The notes under the pieces are model-generated. The model saw only the letters and a list, made by a program, of their open reading frames with translations, searched no databases and had not been told where the DNA came from. DNA of 64,000 bases from Amoeboaphelidium protococcarum (Eukaryota > Aphelidiomycota > Aphelidea), in contig JALECJ010000022.1 in NCBI GenBank assembly GCA_023515745.1, positions 1-64,000 on the forward strand, in the 5' to 3' direction. Below are positions 1 through 11,058 of this stretch, piece by piece (positions within the stretch are counted from its first letter, which is position 1; each line of letters starts with the position of its first letter). Position numbers and translations under genes: made by a program.

Positions 1-117
1 GTTGACAAGATCGATATAGATATTGCCAACTGTTGTATCAACACGAACAGTTTGTGTAAACTCAAAAGTACTGTATACAGTACTTCACAATCACTATATA
101 AAAGTGAGAAATTTGAT
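1..117 (-). other. ITS2 of the rDNA unit, partial
   Basis: Spacer that follows 5.8S in the direction of transcription (leftward). It runs off the left edge, so the 28S gene lies outside the window. No conserved block was recognised in it. Confidence 0.75.
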
Positions 118-270
118 TGATGCTCAAACAGGCGTACTGCCGTGAATTCACAGCAGTGCAAAGTGCATTCAAAGATTTAATGATTCGCGGTAAATGCAAT
201 TCACATTACATTTCGCAATTCGCTGCGTTCTTCATCGCTGCGAGAGCCTAGAGATCCGTTGCTAAAAGTT
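118..270 (-). rRNA. 5.8S ribosomal RNA
   Basis: Read on the minus strand, the start AACTTTTAGCAACGGATCTC and the central GATGAAGAACGCAGCGAA block are the universal 5.8S core and are close to the fungal form. The 3' end is placed at the TTTGAGCATCA motif. About 153 nt, within the normal range. Ends are set by similarity and may be off by a few bases. It sits between ITS1 and ITS2 in the standard order 18S-ITS1-5.8S-ITS2. Confidence 0.95.
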
Positions 271-465
271 TTAGTTTTTAGTTGACACAACACTAAGTTT
301 GTGCAGAGATCTTTAGTTTAAAAGTTTTAGTTTAATAAAAGACTAATGGCACGCGTCACCAAAAAGGTGATTGCATACACATTAGCAACAGTTCACAATG
401 ATGAGTAATTTGAAGTGGAATGAGACGCATTCAAGAATGCAGAGTCATACGCACGACAGATTTAG
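271..465 (-). other. ITS1
   Basis: Internal transcribed spacer of about 195 nt between 18S and 5.8S. It contains a short direct repeat of AAAGTTTTAGTTT-like sequence near 265-340. No gene. Confidence 0.8.
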
Positions 466-605
466 TAATGATCCATCCGCAGGTTCACCTACGGATACCT
501 TGTTACGACTTTTACTTCCTCTAAATGACCAAGTTTGACCAAGTTCTCAAGTGACACGTCTGTTGCCAGACAGACACTCAATCCCAAGGCCTCACTAAGC
601 CATTC

Positions 606-637
<32 letters not shown>

Positions 638-1295
638 AGCAGGGACGTAATCAACGCAAGCTGATGACTTGCGCTTACTAGGCATTCCTCGTTGAAGAGC
701 AATAATTGCAATGCTCTATCCCCAGCACGATGAAGTTTAAAAAGATTACCCAGACTTTTCAGCCAAGGAATAAACTCGTTGACTTCATCAGTGTAACGCG
801 CGTGCGGCCCAGAACATCTAAGGGCATCACAGACCTGTTATTGCCTCAAGCTTCCTTTGATTAAACATCAAAAGTCCCTCTAAGAAGGCTGCACCCAGCA
901 AGGCTGAGTGAGTCTATTTAGCAGGAAAAGGTCTCGTTCGTTATCGCAATTAAGCAGACAAATCACTCCACCAACTAAGAACGGCCATGCACCACACCCC
1001 TTAAAATCAAGAAAGAGCTCTCAATCTGTCAATCCTTATTAAGTCTGGACCTGGTAAGTTTCCCCGTGTTGAGTCAAATTAAGCCGCATATTCCACGCCT
1101 TGTTGTGCTCTTCCGTCAATTTCTTTAAGTTTCAGCCTTGCGAATGTACTCCCCCCGTAACCCAAACACTTTGATATCTCGTACGGTGCTGATGGACGCG
1201 TATAATTACGTTCCACCAATCCCGAGTCGGCATAGTTTATGGTCAAGACTACAACGGTATCTAATCATTTTTGATCCCCTGACTTTCGTGCTTGG

Positions 1296-1330
<35 letters not shown>

Positions 1331-2256
1331 AGTTAGTCTTTCAGAAATCCAAGAATTTCACCTCTGACTCTGAAATACTAATGCCCCCGACTGTCCCTAT
1401 TAATCATTACCTCGGTCCTAGAAACCAACAAAATAGAACCAAAGTCCTATTCTATTATTCCATGCTAATGTATTCAAGCGAACGCCTGCTTTAAACACTC
1501 TAATTTTTTCAAAGTAAAAGTCCTGTCGCTCTGGCCCACTCGGTGAAGAGAAGACCAGATTGGCAGGAAGTTCGACACAACCTGGCCGTGCACGCCGTTA
1601 AGCGGACAGCCAGTCTGTGCCCAAATTCAACTACGCGCGTTTCTAACGCAACAACTTTAATATACGCTATTGGAGTTGGAATTACCGCGGCTGCTGGCAC
1701 CAAGCTTGCCCTCCAATTGTTCCTCGTTAAGAGATTTAGATTGTACTCATTCCAATTACAGGACCACGAAGGCCCTGTATCGTTATGTATTGTCACTACC
1801 TCGCCGAGTCGGCATTGGGTAATTTGCGCGCCTGCTGCCTTCCTTGGATGTAGGAGCCGTTTCTCAGGCTCCTTCTCCGGAATCGAACCCTTATTCCCCG
1901 TTACCCGTTATAACCATTGTAGTCCAATAAACTACAATCAAGTTGATAGGGCAGAAATTTGAATGATACATCGCCGTCGCGAGGACATGCGATTCGAGAG
2001 TTACTATGAATCACCAAGTGAGGTGTTGCCACCATTGGTTTTAATCTAATAACAACAGCCCTTCCAGAAGTCGGGCATTTATGCATGTATTAGCTCTAGA
2101 ATTACCACGGTTATCCAAGTAGTAAGAGACTATCAAGTAAACTATAACTGATTTAATGAGCCATTCGCAGTTTCACTGTACAGAGTCATTTGTACTGGCA
2201 CTTGCATGGCTTAATCTTTTATGTGAGCGTATGACTACTGGCAGAATCAACCAGGT
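466..2256 (-). rRNA. 18S (small subunit) ribosomal RNA
   Basis: The complement of 2231-2256 is the universal 5' end (ACCTGGTTGATTCTGCCAGT), and 466-490 is the complement of the universal 3' end (CTGCGGATGGATCATTA). Interior conserved blocks are present, for example the GTACACACCGCCCGTC site as its complement near 615-635. The length of about 1791 nt is ordinary and I see no group I intron or large insertion. Transcription runs leftward, so the promoter and 5' ETS must lie to the right of 2256. Placing the organism in a lineage needs an alignment of this gene. Confidence 0.97.
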
Positions 2257-3850
2257 AACTATCTTTGGTATCCGTCAACGTTTCCATGTCATATGCATTA
2301 ACATAAAGAAACAGTGAACGCAACGGAACGCGACATAATGTCGCAAGATTAGTATTGCTGTGCACCGATTAGAGCTGGTAAGCTCCTACTCAGATGCCAC
2401 CATAACTGAACTACTGTGCAGTCACGATGTTGAACTCTCATGCCAAGTCTGCTGTTAATGGGAAATCGTGACAAGATTGAAGAGTTTCAATCGAGTCGCG
2501 CCCCCCATCATGTACTAATCACGAGAGCTATTCGTACACTGCGTGAACAGGTGAATAATTCCTTTGATGTAGTACTATTAGTGTAATGGTGACTTCTAGC
2601 CAAAAGCTTTCCGTACACAAATACAACTCTATAATCAATCATTTTAGTGAAAGATTACAATTTAATATCACCAAACTTCAATGTAGACTCATGATGCAAT
2701 AGCGCGTCACTAATCTTCATTGCACAGAATGGCAATAATCAAGACTTTCGTCTGATAGACGCTAGAATCTATTAAAGTTGAAAGCAGTCGATCACTAAAC
2801 CGGTAAGCAAGTTACGCGATGGCTTTGCAATGCATACGATTACTACGACTACCTCATCAGACCGTGAGTGATCAGCAGCTTTTCAACTCTGATGGAAACT
2901 AGACATGAGATGCTAACGAATTGATTAATACACCAGCATGATCTTGTCTGCAATCCTAATCGAAATACAACCAAGCCACAACAGGCGTCCACCAAATTCA
3001 CTAGCAGCTCTGTGGAGGAAACGCCGCTTCGCAGATGACAGTGAGATGAGACTTTACTTTCATTAATCATTCCCAGAGAGAAATTCATTCTGAAACCAAA
3101 CGCCACACCAGACGCCATCTTTGCAGCAGATTAATCCAAAACAGGAAATTCAGATTTCACAAGCAGCCACTTTTCATCGCAGATTGATTTGCAATTCCAA
3201 AATGTCAGATGTTGATTTCTTCTTTTCTTCTTTTTGATTTGTTTCCATTCACCACAAAATTGGTTCGCGATGTTAGCCACTCTTAAACGCCACTGATGTT
3301 GGCTGCGCCTCACACTGATCTTCCGGATTTTCACAAAAGTCTAGAACCAATGTAGTGATTGTGATCTGATTAATCAAACTCCTTGATACGCGAAAGTCGC
3401 GTAAATATCCGGCCACGAAAATTAATATTCAACGATTGAGTACGCGCTTGTACCGCATATTTTACAGATTTTCTAGGCCACTTGCACTAATCTTTTTAGT
3501 TCATGCGTTTTTCTAATTTTCATATTCAGTTATCAGGTGTACTTTGGGCTTGATGCATTTGAACGTGAGTAACAGGATCTTAGAGTGTGCTTGTAGCTTT
3601 GCGCATCTGCTGTAAGCCTTTAATCTTGTACCTTAGCCTCAGACTTTCTTATATATATTGTCTGATCATTCCGCCCTGTTCAGAGCTAAGCTATTATAAA
3701 TGGTCTACCTGATTTAATGAATAGCGGGCTAGGTACATGTGGGCAGATTATAGGCTTCATTATCGTTGATATCATTTATAAAATAATCTTCTCTGCACGT
3801 CTACATATTTTCTTGGTCGCTGTCCTTAAACTCTACATCTACCTACAAGC
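2257..3850 (-). other. 5' ETS and intergenic spacer, no recognised gene
   Basis: About 1.6 kb upstream of 18S, expected to hold the external transcribed spacer and the RNA polymerase I promoter. Open stretches exist on the minus strand (for example about 3334 down to 2795 when only TGA is a stop), but with a single stop codon such lengths arise by chance and I recognise no family. No 5S rRNA or tRNA gene was seen. Confidence 0.5.
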
Positions 3851-3994
3851 GCTGAAATAAACGCCGTTGATGATCAAGGAAAATATGACTCTGCTGTGGT
3901 ATTTGCATCAGTATCTATGGGGCGTGTAGTCTCTTTGCTGTTAAGTTAGGCGCGTAGTTTGACCTTCTGGGAACTGCAAGTTGGCTAAGTATAA
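3851..3994 (+). repeat. Inverted repeat, left arm (144 nt)
   Basis: The 144 nt here align without any gap to the reverse complement of 9469-9612, with 25 mismatches by hand count (about 83 percent identity). Both arms keep one TGA-free reading frame. Differences fall about evenly on codon positions (6, 9 and 10), so coding constraint is not shown. Confidence 0.7.
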
Positions 3995-4819
3995 TCTAAT
4001 ACACTCTTTACGCCCCGAGCCTTGGAATCTACTTAATAGCGGTTGAAGCTGAAGGTAATAGTACAGTATACTGCAGAGTTACATCCTTATATCCGGCTAT
4101 CTTGTGAGTACTAAAGCGCATCATTAGAGTTATCAATCGCCATTGTGATTCAATTTGAGAAGTATGCTTGTATCGACAATCTTCGGCAATGAAGCACTAA
4201 TCGATCAGCTCTTTGAATGCTCTGCTCTATCCCTGTTATTTAATGTAAGCTGGTAGCTGATCGATCTAATTAGTTGATTTTACAGTAGCATGCAGTTTAC
4301 ACGGCGGTTCCTGTGAATCTCTTGCCGCGTAATTTAATTGAATCGTATTGTAATCAGCCGGTGATATTTTGCTCTGTACACGCCATCAAGTTGAGAATGA
4401 ATGGTAATCAGTCTGGCTAGTCTAAGTTCCACATGCCGCAATGTTTAATCTGCGCTGCTTTCGTTGTATTCAAGGCGGGTGAAAAAAACACATTGATGTT
4501 GGAAGCTTGCTGAATACATTAGCGACAGCATATGCATCGCGAATCAGTTCCTGATTTAGTACATTGTAGATAGTGCTCTCTATTTACTAGTCTGCTTAAA
4601 ACTGAAGCTCTCCACCTGGATAAAAGTCTGACATTGAGGCACAGCTACTCGCCTTAGTTCAAGTTCTACTTAATCATTGTCATCAACCACGTAGAGGTAA
4701 CGCGAACGGCTCTGCCGCTTAGTGATCTGATGGCGAGCAATGCTTATTGCAAAGCTATCATGCTTGATATTGAATACACAGCGGACGATAGCTTGTCATT
4801 GGGTTGACATCTATCTGAC

Positions 4820-5640
4820 ATGGCCACTTACCGACAAGTTGTACTCATCCTACGTAGCTTCACTCGAACATAGTTTGATGGTGTAAAACTTATACCGACT
4901 TTGTACTACTTTAATCGCCCAGCCTGGGGGTAGTCTAAGGCCATACATCATGTACAGTATTCATTCAACGCGCCTCAATCAGCACAAACTCTTCCATATA
5001 TTGATCGCGCCACTCGGTTTTAGGACTATGCTACCCTCACTCAACTTTACCTCACCAAAACTCGGTAAGACGGCGTAAAACTCATTCAACCAATGGTGTA
5101 GACTATTTTCTACAGACTGAGAGTAGTTAGAACGATAGAGCTCGACAACGCGCAACATGCGGCGATGGGGACAATCTGTCAGTAGGTTGATCAGCACGCG
5201 ATCCGTTAGCGGACATCCCTCATTCAATGCTGCGTCACTCAGACAGAAAGTTGTTTGAGCGATACGTATTGATTGCGCATTTAAGGAGCAGCTATGAAGA
5301 CCAATTTGTCTTCACTTAGATCAACCTTCAGTGTTTGAGGGCAAACTTGTCTTCATTTGCTTTGGCTTTACCACTACTAAGTTTGATGGCGTAAACCTCA
5401 CAGGAACTATGATCTAGACTATGCGCTCTAGACTGAAAGTGATTTGAATGTAATATCTCGAAAATTGACGAGAGGGATGAAGCAATGAGGATAATCTGTA
5501 CGCAAGTTAATCAACACGCGCCGTAGTTGCGGACAAGTTGTCCTCATTCTACTTAGCTTCACCGAAAGTCAATTCGATGACGTTAAACTCATACCGACTT
5601 TGATTCACACTTTCTATGGACTAATTGTAGTTTGGGCGAG
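4820..5640 (-). pseudogene. Degenerate tandem array of coding-like repeat units
   Basis: Diverged copies of one unit lie in tandem. The stretch around 5533-5603 matches 4834-4902 at roughly three quarters identity, 699 bp apart, and 5160-5220 matches 5480-5535. Translated on the minus strand the copies share protein motifs: a block containing RVLINL, TD and PH near 5180-5210 and 5490-5520; an NY-x-QS-[VI]-E block near 5110 and 5610; and SRY followed by a conserved E-A-x-Q near 5580 and 4880. The matching frames change within copies, so intact proteins are not encoded as the sequence stands. The longest clean frame is about 5312-4979, ending in TGA. Family unknown; leucine-rich or F-box-like repeats are only a guess. 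Confidence 0.4.
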
Positions 5641-6346
5641 AGATTTTATAATCGACAGCGTGAGGTGGCTCTGGCGTGATCCAATTTGCTCGCCAAACAC
5701 GATCAACTTATCAGCTAACTGACCATATCCATCTGTTTTCGAATGATCTACCAAGGCTCTAACTATGGACTCTTTCTGATGACTCTGAATATATTACGCA
5801 CCATGATTGTGTAATCTCTCGCGTGTCTTTGTTCAATTAAAGTTAAGGCGCTGGCCCGATAATTCAGCGCCAATACATTGACTGGTCGTAGCAATGTGCG
5901 TTGTTGGCGGTTGATCCTATCAATTTTAAAGTGGCTTTACATTGGCTTTGTCTTGGTAACTTCAGAACGCCTCATGCCGGGACATCGTAATCTCTGTCGT
6001 TTTGTTCCGTTTCCAAACATCAGTCCACTTTCCCTTCTTTCTTTCTGCCATTGGATTTTGAAAGTCTTACTACTGTATTAAATCAGATTTTAGCAAGTGT
6101 AGTGTTGTATAGTCCAGCTGATTGTTGCTGCTATTGCTCTTGGTAATTGAATCTGTTGTGAATGTTTTGCATTCAATCTTTCTGGTTAAAAGGTTGTGCG
6201 TGTGTTGTTGCAGGACCTTGCTATTTGTCCAGTATGCATAACTTCAAACGGATGCAAGAGATATTGAATATCTATCTATTGCTCCTATGATATGAAGGAT
6301 ATATATGTGGCATGATACAGCTGATATATGCGGGCCATGAAATTTT

Positions 6347-7252
6347 GTGGTGTCTAATGTGTCGCATCCCCAGTTTTTACCAATCGACAGATCTATAAAG
6401 TTTGTCAAGCACTGTCAGAGTTGCTTCAGTCATTTTTATAACATGTTCTTATGTGGCAATATTGGCTGCGAATGTAACAAGTGTATATCATTTGTAAGCG
6501 TATACTATGATGTCACTGGGGCCTCTCTGTGGTCTGGCGTGGTGGACTATCTGAAGGCAAAAGTTGAGAGCACAATTTTATCAGCAAATTTGGTAGTCAA
6601 TTCACGAGAAAATTTTGTTGGTGCGGTTATGGAGCAACGTCGCGATGACTGAGCGGAAAAAGATTCTGACGCGTCAGTGAGATTTTTACGATAAAGTCTG
6701 CAGTCTGAAAGCTCTGGAAGCTCTTATTTGCCAACTTAAAAGCTCTGGTGGAAGTCTACAACGGGATTACAACCCCAAGAAGGCCAACTACCGTTACCAT
6801 GTAAAAGATGATTAAAGCGTGGTTAACGTGTTTCACCACAGTATCTACGATGGAACGTTGCAAGTAAGCACAAGAAGTCAATCTGGAGAGGACGATTTCT
6901 GGCCTGTTCCTGAGGATGCTGGGTAGCTGAAAGAGAAGGACTTCGCAAAGTGTCGAAGAAGGCATCGGAGAAGGTCCTCGCGTACTGGTTAAGCCGCTTT
7001 GATGACGGGGAGATTGCGCGTAAAATATCGATGATGGGCGATGATGAAGATAATTTGATATATCTGGAAGTTTTGCTAATGGACAATGTCTGTCTGGATG
7101 TAGTGAATCAGGAAGCGAGCGTTTCGATGAGTCTGGGCGGACTACGGTCCAATGCTCTGTAGAGAAGGTTTGAGCTTCTGAGCTCGGACCATTGTAAGAA
7201 GTCCATGGTTGTCCGGTTATAAGTCCTTATCATGACGTAAATGTCTTATTGA
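6347..7252 (+). pseudogene. Unidentified coding-like segments, frame-disrupted
   Basis: Three adjacent open segments on the plus strand look protein-like when TAA/TAG are Gln: 6347-6652 (ends in TGA), about 6680-6955, and 6950-7252 (ends in TGA). The second and third would join into one protein only with a frame change near 6948-6955. The last segment has a mixed charged/hydrophobic composition and is rich in Asp, Leu and Val. I do not recognise a family. It could be a decayed gene, a gene with unrecognised introns, or chance open frames in a code with one stop. Confidence 0.25.
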
Positions 7253-8078
7253 CATAACTTATTCTCCTACCTCAGTTGTTATTGCCTGCATGTCAAGAAA
7301 CCGCTATAGATGTGTCAGCACCTATTCTTAGTCTATGGAATCAATATATATCCTAATAATTTGTAATAGTTGATAAAGTTTCTCTTGCTGTACGTCTTGA
7401 ATTGGCAAATGTAGTAGTGTAGAAGTTTGGTGGTGACAAGATAGATTTAATTATGTGGATTAGAGTCCGCTTACCTACATGGGCGCCGGACTTTCTTGAG
7501 ACATTTAGCTTCGTTTAAATACTTGAATATAATAAGTTAACGATATTAATGTAATCATCATTCATTTATATTTCACAAGTATTGCTTGAATAGAGAATGT
7601 CTTCACAGTAGTATCGAACTATGTAACAACGTAGATCGGCTGAAAGGAAATGGGATTACAGTAGCAAGTAAAATTTCAATTATTCTATTCAACGACAGTA
7701 TTCAAATTTTACATTTCAACTTGGTGCCTATAGAGTATTGTTCATGATAACTGACATTATGCTCTTCTCCGACAACAATATTACAAATAGCCTAGAATCT
7801 GAACACTTTTCCCGGCATTTAGGAGCAAATCACATTAGAACGGCAGCTATGATTGAGAAAATACGTTGGTCCCTCAAAAACATCATTGGCACCAAACATG
7901 TTCACAGAGAAATTGCTTTGATTCTTCTTGCCAACTTCTGGAGTCTTGTCTGCAACCGCCGCATCTCTGAAGCTAATTACGCTCTTTCTGGTTAATCAGT
8001 AAATACTCCTAGCTCATTTTCTAATGCAGTGCCAAGTTAGCATTGATTTCCGCCGTGAAATGTCTCATAAAAGTTACA

Positions 8079-8920
8079 TCATGCACTTCTTAAATCGTGC
8101 CAAATAGACTTTGCAAAGTGATTCTTCTTATAGAAACTAACGCACAACTTTTTAAACTAAACCATAGGCATAAATTAGTTCTCAATATCAAAAGTTTTAT
8201 CTATGACGGATGAGTTAATTTTAAATTCTTAATACTACTTAGCAATGTTAGCCGGAATCTTTAATTCAGTTTTCTTGGTGGACCATATTTGATGCTCGGA
8301 TCCAGCGTGTGCTCCAGCTACTCGTATTGCAGCATCCAGGGAACTGTTAACAAAACTTCACCAAAATCTGGCTCTGCTTATTCGTGTGAGGAGTTTTAGA
8401 GCCCGGTAGATTGGGATCTTTCTCAGAAAGCTTGACTACTAGCTTGTCTCCATTTGAATTAGGTTGCATATGAATGATGATTCCAATTAGTGAAAGCTCG
8501 GTGCGCTTGTCATTATCTAGACGCACCGTTTTGCCATTGATCCCGTCGGTACCCTGAAGGTACCATTTTGCAAATGAAGGTAAAGCTACTGCGTTGCGTT
8601 CATGCAGCTGTTTCAGCAGCTTATACGCATGCTTACGTGCATCGATTTGCTCCTTCGATTACATGCCAGCAGCAACACTACCAGCAGACGCGTTAGCAGC
8701 AAGCCGCCAGCTCAACTTCAGCGAGGTTCAGCTCTTCTAACAAAAGCGTAGCTTGCGTTTGTTGTTTCAGCCTGGCAGAGATTTGAGCCGAAACAACATG
8801 GGAGCACTCTTCGGACTGCAGAGTATTTTCAACGTAGACCAACCAACGGCCATAGTTGGGACCGCGGAAGATCACCTTGTTGGTAGCGGGTTTCGGGATG
8901 TTTGTATTCGGATTGCTCAT
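8079..8920 (-). pseudogene. Unidentified protein gene with two apparent frameshifts (gag-like N-terminus?)
   Basis: Starts at ATG 8918-8920. A coherent protein of about 280 residues is obtained only if one base is skipped twice: at the AA of 8701-8702 and in the A4 run 8352-8355 (T runs on the coding strand). After each shift the new frame continues with coding-like sequence, ending at TGA 8079-8081. The N-terminal G-x-NY-x-x-W pattern near residue 20 resembles the start of copia-type gag proteins, but the rest shows no motif I know. Both shifts lie in short homopolymers, so sequencing error, a pseudogene, or +1 ribosomal frameshifting are all possible. Its neighbours are rDNA spacer, which fits a mobile-element remnant. 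Confidence 0.4.
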
Positions 8921-9468
8921 CTTTTCTAAAGCTTTGATTACATTTATTGTCTAACTGACTACATATTTCTATTATAATCCAAGAGGTAAAACTGCATTCT
9001 CCTGCAATTAAGCAAAATTCTTGTAATACTAAATCAAGTTTCGCGTCCATTCGCTAGATGTCGTTGTACCGCGAATCAGTCCGTGATCAGAGTCATCGCC
9101 AGACGAGGTATCCACAATTGACACAACTTTCTATGTCTTTCTCTTAGATCTTATTGTTCACATACATTTATACTTTTATTTTGAAGCATCAATGTTGGAT
9201 ATTCTTAATAAAGAATGTAAGGCTGTTAAGCTTGGGATTTAACCTCAATGAGAAAGAGAAGATTGATAATCAAGATCTGAGTCACTATCAGTGATCAGCC
9301 TATCATAAGAGGCTTCTCTTAACTACATTGTTACACGACTAATCAGATTGCGTAGAATAACACAACTCAAATTCCAGCAATCATCCATCAGCAACGCACA
9401 AGTTCAGCGACTCACTATATGAGTCAAATGCCATTTCAATGACAAAAGGAAGTGTTCTGATGACTCTA

Positions 9469-9612
9469 TTACACTGAGCCGACTTGCAGTTCCCAGCACG
9501 TCATATTACGCGTCTATCTAAACAGCAAAGAAACTGCACGGTCCGTAGATATTAATGCAAATATCAAAGCAGAGTCGTATGTTCCCTGATCATCAACTGC
9601 GCCTATTTCAGC
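9469..9612 (-). repeat. Inverted repeat, right arm (144 nt)
   Basis: Reverse complement of this stretch matches 3851-3994 without gaps at about 83 percent identity. The similarity stops sharply on both sides. The two arms are 5.5 kb apart and flank the degenerate region next to the rDNA. Confidence 0.7.
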
Positions 9613-9638
9613 CATTGGCGGTAAAAAAGTCAAAATGA

Positions 9639-10007
9639 AGAGAGATAAATTTTAGTCGCCATGCTAAAGACGCGGTGAGTAACGAATACGCTAAAGTGCT
9701 GGATGAAACTGCCAAGGTACTGTAGATGAAGCAGTGGTGTGATTGGTGTGATGTCTGGGGAAGATATGGCCTAACAACAGATCGCGTAATGGCTCGGACT
9801 TCTCAGGATTCTACATTACGGTATTAGCTGACACTATTAGAAATAACAATAAAAGATTTTATATAGATATCAATGGCGCAAACGTTGTACAAGGATTTCA
9901 AGGTGCGTTACTATGTAAATCAATCATGTTCGTATACCGCGATTTTTCAGTTTATAATATCCCCATTGCACATTTTGAAAGTTATACTTGTATATAATAG
10001 ATCTTGA
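9639..10007 (+). CDS. Unassigned open frame between inverted repeat and RPL13A
   Basis: Open for about 122 codons between a TGA at 9636-9638 and a TGA at 10005-10007 if TAA/TAG are Gln. The first 70 codons are charged and Trp/Cys-containing and look protein-like; the tail is hydrophobic. The first in-frame ATG is near 9731. No family recognised. In a genome with one stop codon an open frame of this length is weak evidence by itself. Confidence 0.2.
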
Positions 10008-10282
10008 ATATTGATGAACGCTTTAAAATTTAAATATAAAGATTCTGTCTCTCATTCGCTCCGTAATCATTATCCCCATTGAGTACTCCTACGGATGGAA
10101 CGCTTTCTGTGCAACAGTTCTTCGCGAGCGAGCGACTTTCCACCTGATCGCGCTGAACCTTGACCGAAACGTTTTGCATTCGCAGAAGGACAAAATTTCT
10201 TTTGATCGCCCGCTTATATTTAATCAGGAATAAAACCACATTTGATATTTAATAGATAAAACTACTTCATCGATCAATAGAA

Positions 10283-10903
10283 ATGGGTGTTTCTGAATTA
10301 GAGAGAGTGGTTGTGATTGACGGAAAGGATCATTTGGTTGGACGTTTAGCATCAGTGGTTGCAAAGCAATTGCTGAATGGACAGAGAGTTGTGGTTGTCC
10401 GCTGTGAGCAGCTCAATGTTAGCGGTCCATTTTTTAGAAATAAGCTCAAGTATAAGGCTTACCTGAGAAAGCGCTGTGTTGTCAATCCAAGACACGGTCA
10501 GTATCACTTCCGCGCTCCTTCCCGTATGTTCTACAAGGTTGTGCGCGGTATGATTCAACATAAGCTCTCTCGTGGCAAGGCTGCGCTGAACCGCTTGAAG
10601 GTGTACGAAGGTGTTCCTCCTCCATATGACAAGGTTAAGCGCGTCGTTGTGCCTGATGCTCTGCGCGTGCTGAGATTGAAGCCTGGCCGTAAGTTCACCG
10701 TGCTGGGAGATTTGTCGACCGAGTTTGGATGGAAGTATGGAGAGGTGGTGAGCACTCTCGAGGCAAAGAGAAAAGTCAAGTCCGCCGCTTACTTTGAGAA
10801 GAAGAACAGCAAGCGCCAGCTTGTCGCACAGGCAAAGAAGAATCTCGCTGATAAATTGAAGCCAATTCAAGAGACAATGGAGGGCTATGGCTATACCCTG
10901 TGA
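10283..10903 (+). CDS. RPL13A: 60S ribosomal protein L13a (uL13)
   Basis: Complete 206-residue protein, the usual length for the family (yeast Rpl16). It is a component of the large ribosomal subunit. The uL13 signature is visible: an N-terminal [12 protein letters not shown] block, then a [10 protein letters not shown] block, a [14 protein letters not shown] block and the basic PPYDKVKR segment. Start ATG 10283, stop TGA. There is no intron. All eight Gln codons are CAA or CAG, with no TAA or TAG, unlike the less expressed genes around it, which suggests selection against the reassigned codons in a highly expressed gene. The upstream gap (10008-10282) is its promoter; no specific element identified. 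Confidence 0.97.
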   Translation: MGVSELERVVVIDGKDHLVGRLASVVAKQLLNGQRVVVVRCEQLNVSGPFFRNKLKYKAYLRKRCVVNPRHGQYHFRAPSRMFYKVVRGMIQHKLSRGKAALNRLKVYEGVPPPYDKVKRVVVPDALRVLRLKPGRKFTVLGDLSTEFGWKYGEVVSTLEAKRKVKSAAYFEKKNSKRQLVAQAKKNLADKLKPIQETMEGYGYTL

Positions 10904-11058
10904 TCATTATGTCATCATCAATTGTTGGGAATAAACTATCTTTACCATTACTATTTGGTTTTGAATTCATTTTTTATTATTAATGCAAGTAGACAAGTAG
11001 AAACCGAATGAGAACTTGCAATTTAACAATTATGAGTGTAATCGTCAAACTATCATAA

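Noticed and set aside
1543-1962. Open frames inside the 18S gene
   Set aside because: They lie wholly within conserved rRNA sequence.
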